Assembly (NCBI GenBank): GCA_964622895.1
Contig: CAZUSB010000010.1
Coordinates: forward strand, 1-21,128
Direction of reading: 5' to 3'
DNA length: 21,128 nucleotides
From: JAGOZV01 sp964622895
Lineage (GTDB): Bacteria; Patescibacteriota; Saccharimonadia; Saccharimonadales; Saccharimonadaceae
Position numbers and translations under genes: made by a program
Shown: in pieces, positions 1 through 6,449 of the stretch
Layout of the letters: each line of letters opens with the position of its first letter
Position numbering within the stretch: the stretch's first letter is position 1
The notes under the pieces: generated by a model
Told to the model about the DNA's origin: nothing
Database searches by the model: none
Seen by the model: the letters and a program-made list of their open reading frames with translations, nothing else

Positions 1-18
1 AGCATTTAATATATAAAC

Positions 19-47
19 AAAGACCCCTCAATGATGAAGGGTCTTTT
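19..47. terminator. Rho-independent terminator, probably bidirectional
   Basis: An 8-bp stem (AAAGACCC at 19-26 with GGGTCTTT at 39-46) continues after one C/A mismatch as TCA/TGA around an ATGA loop. The plus strand ends in TTTT; the minus strand reads into a T/A-rich tail. It lies 25 bp past the stop of the minus-strand membrane protein gene and would end that transcript, and possibly one arriving from the left. Confidence 0.8.
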
Positions 48-71
48 GCGTTCCAGATCGAGAAAGGTAGA

Positions 72-425
72 TTATTTTTTCTCTACGGGTGTGCTTTTTG
101 CTGCAGTTGTGTTATCGTCAACGACAATACCAACACCACCACCAACTCCAGCAACAACGTTAAAGACTAGGCCTAGTAGCCATCCATATACCCATCCAAG
201 TGCATAAGCAATGATAGGGTAGACGATAATACCGGCAAGCAAGATGCCTAGAGATACAACGATGTCTCCCATTACGCCGTATTCGTTGTTTGCTACGATA
301 CTGATAATTGCGACTATTGCGCTAAACGCACCAGCTACAACGCCCAAAATACCGTTAAAAGCTCCGACCATCTTTCCGACGGTGACTGCTTCAATTTTTT
401 TGACTGTTAGTTCTTTCGTTGCCAT
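72..425 (-). CDS. Small multi-pass membrane protein of unknown function (DUF3566-like appearance)
   Basis: A 117-residue protein with a short charged N-terminus (ELTVKKIEAVTVGK), then hydrophobic stretches at about residues 17-45, 50-75 and 76-100, and a polar Thr/Lys tail. This predicts two to four membrane segments. The pattern of a short 'VKKI-x-x-x-xVGK' start followed by a Gly/Ala-rich helix resembles small DUF3566-type membrane proteins. That is a resemblance by eye, not a domain hit. The start is set by AAGGAG (432-437) six bases upstream of ATG. The gene has its own promoter (461-489) and a terminator 25 bp past the stop, so it can be a single-gene transcript, though no terminator separates it from clpC. 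No catalytic motif is visible and I do not know its function. Confidence 0.75.
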   Translation of the reverse strand: MATKELTVKKIEAVTVGKMVGAFNGILGVVAGAFSAIVAIISIVANNEYGVMGDIVVSLGILLAGIIVYPIIAYALGWVYGWLLGLVFNVVAGVGGGVGIVVDDNTTAAKSTPVEKK

Positions 426-460
426 TTTTAACTCCTTATCTATTAAGTGACAATACTACT

Positions 461-489
461 ATTATAGCAGATTATAGCGGTATTGTCTA
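461..489 (-). promoter_or_regulatory. Sigma-70-type promoter for the small membrane protein gene
   Basis: Read on the minus strand: -35 TAGACA (484-489), a 17-bp spacer, and an extended -10 TGCTATAAT with its hexamer at 461-466. A second TATAAT copy lies just upstream at 472-477. The implied leader is about 30 nt and contains the SD AAGGAG, unlike the leaderless genes of this window. Confidence 0.7.
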
Positions 490-496
490 GCTGTGA

Positions 497-3154
497 TTAT
501 TTTGTCCCTTTTCTTGCGGGTGTTTTTGTTTTGCTTTTCGTCTTTGCTTTGTCGGTTGCGGTAACTTCTTCAAAAATTATGTTGTCGTCTTTTACGCCGA
601 CCTCAACAATCGAGCCTTCTTTGACTTCGCCATTTAGCATTGCTTTGGCTAGTTTGTTTTCTAACTCGTAGCGAATTTCACGTTTTAGCTCTCGTGCGCC
701 ATATTCAGGTTTATAACCATGTCGGGCAAACCATTTGATTGCTTCATCAGAAAATACTAAATCAACATTTTGACCTAGTGCCATTTGGCGAACTGAGGCT
801 AGCTGTAGTCGGACGATATTTTCAAGCTCTTCGTTGTCAAGCGGACGAAATACAATCACTTCATCCCAGCGATTAATAAACTCAGGCCTAAAGTGAGCCC
901 TAAGTGGTGGGTCAACAATAGCTCGAAGTTCTTTACTGTCGGCTTTTGGATTTTCCTCAAGTGCCTTTGTGATATCGTGCGCACCAAGGTTTGAGGTAGC
1001 GATAATAATGGTATTTGAAAAATCTACCACTCTACCTTTTCCATCAGTCAAGCGTCCATCGTCTAGGATTTGTAGCAAAATATTTTGAACATCAGGATGG
1101 GCTTTTTCTAACTCGTCAAATAATATAACTGAGTATGGTCGACGTCGTACTTGCTCTGTCAATTGTCCGCCTTCATCATACCCGACATATCCGGGAGGGG
1201 AGCCAATCAAGCGAGCAACAGAGTGCTTTTCCATGTATTCGCTCATATCCATGCGCACCATCGCGTCTTCGCTACCAAAGACAGACCATGCTAAACCTTT
1301 TGCCAGCTCGGTTTTACCTACACCAGTTGGTCCCATAAATATAAATGAGGCAATCGGTCGGTCTTTGCGACTTAGTCCGGCGCGAGAAACTCGTACCGCG
1401 TCAGATACTGCCTCAACAGCATATTCTTGTCCGATAACTCGTTCGTGGATTTCTTTTTCCATTTCTAAGAGTTTGGTTTTTTCTTCTTGGGTGAGCGTTT
1501 GTACTGGTATACCTGTTAGGGTGCTGACGACTGATGCAATATCTTCGCCATTTACTTCATTTGTAGAAATACTTCTTTCTTTTCGCCATTTTTCATCAAG
1601 TTCTTTACGATCAGCTTTTAGTTTTTCTAATTCAGTTTTGAGCTTTTTAGCTTCGTCGTATTCTTTGCGGTTATGCGCAGAATCATATTCACGTTGCTTT
1701 CGCTCAATTTCTTCGTCGGCTTCGGAAAGTTCTTGAGAGTAGGTGTCGCTTTTGACGCGAGCTCTAGCTGACGCTTGGTCCAGTAGGTCAATCGCTTTGT
1801 CTGGTAGGAATCTGTTAGTGATATAACGGCTAGAAAGCTCTACCGAAGAAACGATTGCATCGTCGGTGATAGAAATACGGTGGTGAGCTTCGTATTTGTC
1901 CCGTAATCCACGAAGAATCTCAATCGCTTGTGCTTCGGTTGGTTCTTTGACAAAAACTGGCTGGAAGCGTCGTTCTAGCGCTGAGTCTTTTTCAATGTAT
2001 TTTTGGTATTCTTTTAGGGTCGTAGCACCGACAAGATTCAGGTCGCCTCGGGCAAGAGCTGGCTTGATGGCATTGCTGACATCCATCGTACTGTCTTCGC
2101 CGCCACCACCACCGGCTCCAACTGCGGTATGTAGTTCGTCTAGGAAGATCACTAGTTCTGATTTGTGTTCTTGGATTTCGTCTAGAACTGACTTTAGGCG
2201 CTCTTCAAACTCTCCTTTGTATTTTGCACCAGCCACAAGTGAGACAAGGTTTAGCTCAACGACACGTTTATCGCGTAAAATATCGGGTACTTTGTTTGCG
2301 ATAATGCGTTGAGCAAGACCTTCGGCAATGGCAGTTTTTCCAACGCCAGGCTCACCGATGAGAGCCGGGTTATTTTTGGTGCGCCGTGCTAGGATCTCTA
2401 TAACTGTTTGGATCTCAGACTGGCGACCGATAACTGGGTCTAATTTACCAGCACTGGCCATGGCGGTTAAATCACGGGAGTATTTATCTAGTGTAGGCGT
2501 ATTTGATTCTTTTTCTATATCACCACTTTGGGCGCCTTTGCCGACAGCCTTTAGGGTTTGTTGTCTCAGGGTCTCTGGTTTTAGGCCATATTTTCTTAAG
2601 ACATCACCAGCCATACCGTCAGTCTCTTCTGAAAGACCGATCAAAAGGTGTTCAGGTCCAATATAACTGTGTCCCATAGTATTTGAGACGTTTAACGCCA
2701 ACTCAAGTGCGCTTTTGACGCGTGGTGTGATAGTCATTTGATCTGCACTGACTGCTCCGGTGCCTGGTTCGACATTTGCTTCAATGTAGCCCTTGACATC
2801 TTTTGCTTTGATGCCAGATTTTTCTAAAATATGACTAGCAACATCATCATCAGATAGGGCATAAAGTACATCTTCGGTATCAATAGAGGGGTGATCATGC
2901 TGCAAGGCGAATTGCCCGGCTTTTTGCAGAACTTCTTGGGATTTATCGCTCAAAAGTGAGTTGATATCTCGTGATTCCCGTTGCGAACTGTAGTCGTTTA
3001 GGCTGTTTGAATCCGAGAATAACCCTGCGCTGTTGGCGCGTTGCATCTCTGCGTAGTCCACTCCACAAACATTAAATGTAGTTTGTCTGCCATTTCTGGT
3101 TAAAACTACTTGATATTGTGCCGGTCTAATACGGCAAATCTCACATAATTCCAT
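497..3154 (-). CDS. clpC: ClpC/ClpE-like Hsp100 AAA+ unfoldase with N-terminal zinc finger
   Basis: An ATP-driven cytoplasmic protein unfoldase of 885 residues. Order of parts: a zinc-finger-like start (C4, C7, C30, with D33 where ClpE-type fingers have a fourth Cys), a double Clp N-domain (about 65-205), AAA1 (Walker A GEPGVGKT 267-274, Walker B LVIFLDE, pore loop KYKG), a short coiled-coil middle domain with a UVR-like stretch (about 476-530), AAA2 (Walker A GPTGVGKT 608-615, pore GYVG, sensor FRPEFINR), and a Lys/Thr-rich tail. The short middle domain fits ClpC/ClpE rather than ClpB. The usual [LIV]GF ClpP-docking tripeptide is absent from the segment between SNLGA (721-725) and FRPEFINR (755-762), so partnership with ClpP is doubtful. 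The start is supported by AAAGGAG (3162-3168) seven bases before ATG. It is transcribed from a strong divergent promoter containing an inverted repeat. Confidence 0.93.
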   Translation of the reverse strand: MELCEICRIRPAQYQVVLTRNGRQTTFNVCGVDYAEMQRANSAGLFSDSNSLNDYSSQRESRDINSLLSDKSQEVLQKAGQFALQHDHPSIDTEDVLYALSDDDVASHILEKSGIKAKDVKGYIEANVEPGTGAVSADQMTITPRVKSALELALNVSNTMGHSYIGPEHLLIGLSEETDGMAGDVLRKYGLKPETLRQQTLKAVGKGAQSGDIEKESNTPTLDKYSRDLTAMASAGKLDPVIGRQSEIQTVIEILARRTKNNPALIGEPGVGKTAIAEGLAQRIIANKVPDILRDKRVVELNLVSLVAGAKYKGEFEERLKSVLDEIQEHKSELVIFLDELHTAVGAGGGGGEDSTMDVSNAIKPALARGDLNLVGATTLKEYQKYIEKDSALERRFQPVFVKEPTEAQAIEILRGLRDKYEAHHRISITDDAIVSSVELSSRYITNRFLPDKAIDLLDQASARARVKSDTYSQELSEADEEIERKQREYDSAHNRKEYDEAKKLKTELEKLKADRKELDEKWRKERSISTNEVNGEDIASVVSTLTGIPVQTLTQEEKTKLLEMEKEIHERVIGQEYAVEAVSDAVRVSRAGLSRKDRPIASFIFMGPTGVGKTELAKGLAWSVFGSEDAMVRMDMSEYMEKHSVARLIGSPPGYVGYDEGGQLTEQVRRRPYSVILFDELEKAHPDVQNILLQILDDGRLTDGKGRVVDFSNTIIIATSNLGAHDITKALEENPKADSKELRAIVDPPLRAHFRPEFINRWDEVIVFRPLDNEELENIVRLQLASVRQMALGQNVDLVFSDEAIKWFARHGYKPEYGARELKREIRYELENKLAKAMLNGEVKEGSIVEVGVKDDNIIFEEVTATDKAKTKSKTKTPARKGTK

Positions 3155-3195
3155 GCTTTTACTCCTTTATTAAAAAAACTCAATTTACATATCCA

Positions 3196-3223
3196 ATTAT
3201 AGCATAAATCGTGCTATTGTAAA
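3196..3223 (-). promoter_or_regulatory. clpC promoter with extended -10
   Basis: Minus strand: -35 TTTACA (3218-3223), a 16-bp spacer, and TGC-TATAAT with its hexamer at 3196-3201. The predicted start site is near 3189, giving a leader of about 35 nt that holds the SD AAAGGAG. The -35 bases are also part of a plus-strand -35 (TTGTAA, 3217-3222), so the two promoters share polymerase contact bases. Confidence 0.75.
3199..3217. repeat. Inverted repeat ATAGCA-N7-TGCTAT in the clpC promoter, candidate operator
   Basis: A perfect 6-bp inverted repeat with a 7-bp spacer overlaps part of the clpC -10 and fills the spacer between -10 and -35. A dimeric repressor bound here would occlude the promoter. 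It does not match the CIRCE (HrcA), CtsR or HAIR (HspR) core sequences, though the 7-bp spacing equals that of HAIR. Half the repeat, TGCTAT, is the extended -10 start that recurs in this genome, so part of the symmetry could be chance. Confidence 0.4.
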
Positions 3224-3245
3224 ATATAGAGTTTTGTGGTATAAT
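3217..3245 (+). promoter_or_regulatory. Plus-strand promoter pointing toward rmuC
   Basis: TTGTAA (3217-3222), a 17-bp spacer and TGG-TATAAT (hexamer 3240-3245) form a good extended -10 promoter. A TTG at 3254 lies 8 nt past the -10, the same spacing as the leaderless genes, and opens a frame running into the gap; its 15 residues do not look like an RmuC N-terminus. A perfect TTGACA hexamer at 3293-3298, just before the Ns, could be a second promoter whose -10 is lost in the gap. Confidence 0.5.
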
Positions 3246-3299
3246 GGTAGTACTTGAGCAGTTTAAGTTTGATCTTTAATTGCACAGGTAACTTGACAA

Positions 3300-3399
3300 N
3301 NNNNNNNNNNNNNNNNNNNNNNNNNNNNNNNNNNNNNNNNNNNNNNNNNNNNNNNNNNNNNNNNNNNNNNNNNNNNNNNNNNNNNNNNNNNNNNNNNNN
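3300..3399. other. Assembly gap (100 N)
   Basis: Exactly 100 Ns, a usual placeholder for a gap of unknown size. It removes the start and N-terminal part of rmuC. Family length suggests at least about 100 residues are missing, so the true gap is probably larger than 100 bp. Confidence 0.99.
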
Positions 3400-4281
3400 A
3401 CCGGCAATCATGCCATGCAGACAAATATGCAAAAGCAGTTGTCCGAGAGCGCCAAGTTGATTAGCGATGTAACCAAACAATTGACAAAGCTAGACGAGAC
3501 AAATCGTCGTGTGGTAGATGTGGCTGACGAGCTAAAAACTTTACAGACGGTTTTACAAAATCCCAAACAACGGGGAGTTTTTGGAGAATATTATTTAAAG
3601 TCGGTATTAGAAAATGTTTTGCCGCCAAATAATTTTCAAATGCAATACAAGTTCAAAAACGGCGATATTGTTGATGCTGTAATATTTTTAGATAAAAACA
3701 AAATTCTGCCGATAGACAGTAAGTTTAGTTTAGAGAACTACAATCGGATGATAGAGGCAAAAGACAAAGACACCAAAGACAAATTGATGACAAAGGTGAA
3801 AAATGACTTAAAGCAACGAATTGACGAAACCAGCAAGTATATCATGCCAGATGAAGATACTATGGATTTTGCATTTATGTTTATACCAAGCGAGTCGCTG
3901 TATTATGATCTGTTGGTCAGCAACGTCGGGGCTGGTTCTAGTTCACGCGATTTGATTGAGTATGCTTTTAGAGAAAAACGAGTGATTGTTGTTAGTCCAA
4001 CTAGTTTTATGGCTTATCTACAGACTGTTTTGCAGGGTCTAAGAAGCCTGCAGATAGAGGGTCAGGCAAAAGAAATTCAACAGCGCGTCGGGCAGTTGTC
4101 TCGACATATTGAAAAGTTTGATGAATACATGGGCAAGCTCGGGCGCTCACTTGAGACGACGGTTAATCAATACAATCACGCCCATAAAGAGCTAAATAAA
4201 GTCGATAAAGACATGATCAAGATCGCTGATACCGAGGCAGTCGTCAAGCAGTTAGAAGTTGATCGTCCGGTTCAAAAATAA
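3400..4281 (+). CDS. rmuC: RmuC-family DNA recombination protein, 5'-truncated by gap
   Basis: The reading frame is open from the first base after the gap, with residues TGNHA before the first internal Met, so the gene begins inside or before the Ns. The visible 294 residues contain a coiled-coil lead-in, then the RmuC core: 'QRGVFGEYYLKSVLE', 'GDIVDAVIFLDKNKILPIDSKFSLENY', 'MFIPSESLYYDLL' and 'RVIVVSPTSFMAYLQTV', followed by a C-terminal coiled coil. RmuC proteins carry a restriction-endonuclease-like fold and limit recombination between inverted repeats in E. coli; a nuclease activity is inferred from fold. The usual N-terminal membrane anchor would be in the missing part. Complete RmuC proteins run about 400-500 residues. 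The gene ends at TAA, 40 bp before a shared terminator, convergent with the aquaporin gene. Confidence 0.88.
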   Translation, partial: TGNHAMQTNMQKQLSESAKLISDVTKQLTKLDETNRRVVDVADELKTLQTVLQNPKQRGVFGEYYLKSVLENVLPPNNFQMQYKFKNGDIVDAVIFLDKNKILPIDSKFSLENYNRMIEAKDKDTKDKLMTKVKNDLKQRIDETSKYIMPDEDTMDFAFMFIPSESLYYDLLVSNVGAGSSSRDLIEYAFREKRVIVVSPTSFMAYLQTVLQGLRSLQIEGQAKEIQQRVGQLSRHIEKFDEYMGKLGRSLETTVNQYNHAHKELNKVDKDMIKIADTEAVVKQLEVDRPVQK

Positions 4282-4321
4282 ACCCTCTCGCAGGTCACAA
4301 AGATGTGCACGGCATAAAAAT

Positions 4322-4355
4322 AAAACCCGATCAGAATATGTCGGGTTTTATATAA
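4322..4355. terminator. Bidirectional Rho-independent terminator between rmuC and aquaporin
   Basis: A 9-bp perfect stem AAAACCCGA (4322-4330) / TCGGGTTTT (4341-4349) with a 10-nt loop. The plus strand leaves the stem through TTTTATATAAT and the minus strand through TTTTATTTTTAT, so both convergent transcripts (rmuC, stop 4281; aquaporin, stop 4369) can end here. Confidence 0.9.
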
Positions 4356-4368
4356 TATGCTAACTGAA

Positions 4369-5184
4369 CTATTTGTTTTCAGATTTAGCAAGTAGGTCTG
4401 ACAGGGCAAATCCTAGTACGCCACCAACAACTGGGGCAACTATGAATACCATGATAGGCCATAGAGCAAACATTGATGTGCCACCTGCAAAGAAGCCGGC
4501 AAAGGCTGCTGCTGGGTTTAGGAACGTCAAGGTTGTGTAGTTTTCTACTAACATAACGGTTGTGAATGAGCTCGCGATCAACAAACCAACTAATAGTGCA
4601 AATCCAACTCCAGTTGCTCCTGCAATCTTGTCTTTTTTGTTACGAAGAGCAGCAGAGACCCCAAGACTAAGAGCGAAAACACCGATAAGCTCCGCTACGA
4701 ACAGAACCCATTCTTTGCCTTTTGTTGCGGCTTCATCAGCTGTGATGTCTACAACGTGAAATAGCTGTTGACCATTTGCGTAGACGGTTTCAGTCGCTTC
4801 AGTGGCGGTAGTTGTAGCTAATATACCACTAAACAGAGCAAAGGCTGCTAACGCACCCAAGATCTGAGCGACAATATAAACTACAGCTGTCTTGCCTTTG
4901 ATTTTCTTTGTTGCCAGTGCACCTGCGGTGATAGCTGGGTTAAGGTGTGAACCTGAAATTCCACCGAAAATAATCACTAAGCCGACTAGCGCAAAAGCTA
5001 CGAATAGCGGTTGTCCTTGTACGGCAAAGATAGATGCGACAAGCAAGAAAGTTCCGACAAACTCGGCAATACCCATTCCTACTAGAGGCGTATCTTTTAG
5101 TAGATCTGCATCCTTTTTCTTTACTGTTGTAACTGTCGTCTTGGTCCTATTATTACTTGACGCAGTTGATTTTTTGGTTGCCAT
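4369..5184 (-). CDS. Aquaporin/MIP-family channel lacking the selectivity-filter arginine
   Basis: A 271-residue major intrinsic protein forming a six-helix membrane channel. The first half has the standard SGSHLNPAIT half-helix (NPA at 82-84) and the second has TFLNPAAAFAG (NPA at 223-225). In nearly all aquaporins and glyceroporins the second NPA is followed by Arg (NPAR); here it is Ala, and the helix-5 filter position appears to be Leu (GVGFALLVGLL). Transported solute therefore cannot be assumed to be water or glycerol. The N-terminus is a 30-residue Lys/Thr/Ser-rich cytoplasmic extension, and the loop between helices 3 and 4 is long and polar. I chose ATG at 5184 because GGAGGG (5195-5200) sits 10 bases upstream; the in-frame TTG at 5211 lies upstream of that SD and would translate it. 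It has its own promoter and ends at a shared terminator. Confidence 0.88.
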   Translation of the reverse strand: MATKKSTASSNNRTKTTVTTVKKKDADLLKDTPLVGMGIAEFVGTFLLVASIFAVQGQPLFVAFALVGLVIIFGGISGSHLNPAITAGALATKKIKGKTAVVYIVAQILGALAAFALFSGILATTTATEATETVYANGQQLFHVVDITADEAATKGKEWVLFVAELIGVFALSLGVSAALRNKKDKIAGATGVGFALLVGLLIASSFTTVMLVENYTTLTFLNPAAAFAGFFAGGTSMFALWPIMVFIVAPVVGGVLGFALSDLLAKSENK

Positions 5185-5194
5185 TAAATTTAAT

Positions 5195-5200
5195 CCCTCC
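5195..5200 (-). promoter_or_regulatory. Shine-Dalgarno GGAGGG deciding the aquaporin start
   Basis: GGAGGG on the minus strand, 10 bases from ATG at 5184. It supports the 271-residue product over an in-frame TTG start at 5211 that would lie on the wrong side of it. Confidence 0.75.
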
Positions 5201-5225
5201 TTAATTAGCAAAACTTGTGCTTTTA

Positions 5226-5253
5226 ATTATATCACTGAAAACACATGTATCAA
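5226..5253 (-). promoter_or_regulatory. Aquaporin promoter
   Basis: Minus strand: -35 TTGATA (5248-5253), a 16-bp spacer, and extended -10 TGA-TATAAT with its hexamer at 5226-5231. The leader is about 35-40 nt and carries the GGAGGG SD. Confidence 0.7.
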
Positions 5254-5274
5254 GCATTATCTAAAATTATCTTG

Positions 5275-5280
5275 TATAAT
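5275..5280 (+). promoter_or_regulatory. -10 element of a predicted leaderless promoter for the hydrolase gene
   Basis: TATAAT ends 8 nt before the ATG at 5289. No good -35 hexamer is seen 16-18 bp upstream, and no SD precedes the ATG. Transcription would begin at or next to the start codon. Confidence 0.55.
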
Positions 5281-5288
5281 TAAAGTCG

Positions 5289-6194
5289 ATGAGAAGAGAC
5301 ATATTTCACGACAAAAAATTGTATTTTGTATTATATATAGCATTGTCTATAGTGTTGATTGTGTGGATTAGACAATTCTTCCAGTCTCATCAAAGAAATA
5401 TTTTGTCTTATGCAGAGGCCGAACGAAATATCCAATATTGCAATGATTTTAATTTAAATCAGACGTTGGATATTTATCGCCCAAAACATAGCAAGGATAA
5501 AAATCTACCGGTAGTGTTTTATATTCATGGGGGTGGATGGCGAGGTGGTACAAAAAATGATGATTTGATTATGAATGTATGGGGGCCTCATTTTATAAAA
5601 AGAGGTATGACGGTGGTAACGATTGGTTATCAGACAAAGGCGCCAAACCTTTATCAGACGGCAAACGACGATATTGCTTGTGCTTTGGCTTTTATGACCA
5701 AAAATTCCGACAAATATAAAATAGATCTTGATCGTGTTGTTTATTTTGGAGATAGCGCTGGTGCTCAATTGGCTTCTTATGCTGCGTTAAATGTGCCATA
5801 CAAAGATTACACGTATAGCCCACCACAAGGGGTGATTAATTTTTACGGAGTCTCGGATTTGTCAAAAATTGTTGTTGGTCAAAAGCCAGATTATAATGCT
5901 CGTCACTATCTGGGCAAGGATTATATCAAAAAAGCACCCGGGGCCAGCCCGGTTAATTTAGTGACAGCGAAGTCACCACCATTTTTGTTAGTTCATGGTA
6001 CAGGGGATAGTGTAGTGCCGCTTTCTCAGTCTGAAGAGTTTTATAAGAAGCTCAAATCAACTGGCGTGCCGGCGACATTTATCAAGATACCTGACGCAGG
6101 ACATGCATTTAATGGACCCGAACTGGGTAGGCAGCAATACAAGATTATCAAACAAGCAGTAAACCAATTTTTAGATGAAACCATAGGAGGATAA
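5289..6194 (+). CDS. Membrane-anchored alpha/beta-hydrolase (BD-FAE/HSL-like esterase)
   Basis: A 301-residue predicted carboxylesterase. An N-terminal hydrophobic helix (about 11-29) after a basic start would anchor it with the enzyme outside the membrane, or act as an uncleaved signal. The core has the oxyanion motif HGGGW (80-84), the nucleophile elbow GDSAG with Ser156, Asp240 in GTGDSVVP and His272 in DAGHAFNG, so a complete Ser-Asp-His triad is visible. The layout is that of bacterial HSL/feruloyl-esterase-like hydrolases acting on small acyl esters; the natural substrate is unknown. A host- or peptidoglycan-linked ester is possible but speculative. No SD precedes the ATG, while a TATAAT ends 8 nt upstream. 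The gene's last codons contain AGGAGG, which serves the next gene, whose ATG follows the TAA after one base, so the two are translationally linked. Confidence 0.88.
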   Translation: MRRDIFHDKKLYFVLYIALSIVLIVWIRQFFQSHQRNILSYAEAERNIQYCNDFNLNQTLDIYRPKHSKDKNLPVVFYIHGGGWRGGTKNDDLIMNVWGPHFIKRGMTVVTIGYQTKAPNLYQTANDDIACALAFMTKNSDKYKIDLDRVVYFGDSAGAQLASYAALNVPYKDYTYSPPQGVINFYGVSDLSKIVVGQKPDYNARHYLGKDYIKKAPGASPVNLVTAKSPPFLLVHGTGDSVVPLSQSEEFYKKLKSTGVPATFIKIPDAGHAFNGPELGRQQYKIIKQAVNQFLDETIGG

Positions 6195-6195
6195 A

Positions 6196-6426
6196 ATGGC
6201 TTTATTTTTGAAACAAGATGCAGACAGAAGCGAGCTGCAAAAAAGATTAGAAACAGAACTTCAGGAGAAATTAAAGAAAAAAGCAGAGCTGGAAAATAAA
6301 AAACCGGACGGAGTAGAAGATTCTGCCTACATGGAAGGTAAAAAATCTACCAGTGCCACTATTTGGATCTGGCTATTGCTCCTGCTCGGCTTTTTGATAT
6401 TCGCATTTTGGATTATCGTCTCATAA
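6196..6426 (+). CDS. Small tail-anchored coiled-coil membrane protein, function unknown
   Basis: A 76-residue protein. Residues about 8-40 are a Lys/Glu/Leu-rich heptad-like helix likely to form a coiled coil, followed by a polar linker and a single C-terminal membrane helix (about 54-75, Trp/Leu/Phe-rich), the form of a tail-anchored protein. The start is clear: AGGAGG inside the end of the hydrolase gene, five bases before ATG. Being in the same transcript as a membrane-anchored hydrolase suggests it could help place or hold that enzyme, but this rests only on gene order. I do not recognise a family. Confidence 0.75.
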   Translation: MALFLKQDADRSELQKRLETELQEKLKKKAELENKKPDGVEDSAYMEGKKSTSATIWIWLLLLLGFLIFAFWIIVS

Positions 6427-6436
6427 TATAGTAAGC

Positions 6437-6442
6437 TAGTAT
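6437..6442 (+). promoter_or_regulatory. Possible leaderless -10 for pheS
   Basis: TAGTAT ends 7 nt before the pheS ATG; TATATA overlaps it. No SD precedes this ATG. No convincing -35 is present, so pheS could also be read from the upstream hydrolase transcript. Confidence 0.35.
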
Positions 6443-6449
6443 ATAGATT

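Noticed and set aside
1135..2666. Plus-strand open frames across the clpC region
   Set aside because: They are antisense shadows of the conserved clpC frame, with no SD, promoter or recognisable protein features.
3199..3217. CIRCE or CtsR operator at the clpC promoter
   Set aside because: Neither TTAGCACTC-N9-GAGTGCTAA nor the GGTCAAA direct repeat is present; only an unassigned inverted repeat is reported.
3237..3299. tRNA-like string GGTATAATGGTAGTAC resembling a D-arm
   Set aside because: No acceptor stem, anticodon arm or GGTTCRA T-arm can be paired around it, and the same bases form a good extended -10 promoter.
5185..5211. TTG at 5211 as an aquaporin start
   Set aside because: It would translate the GGAGGG SD itself; the ATG at 5184 has ideal SD spacing and the usual Lys-rich beginning.
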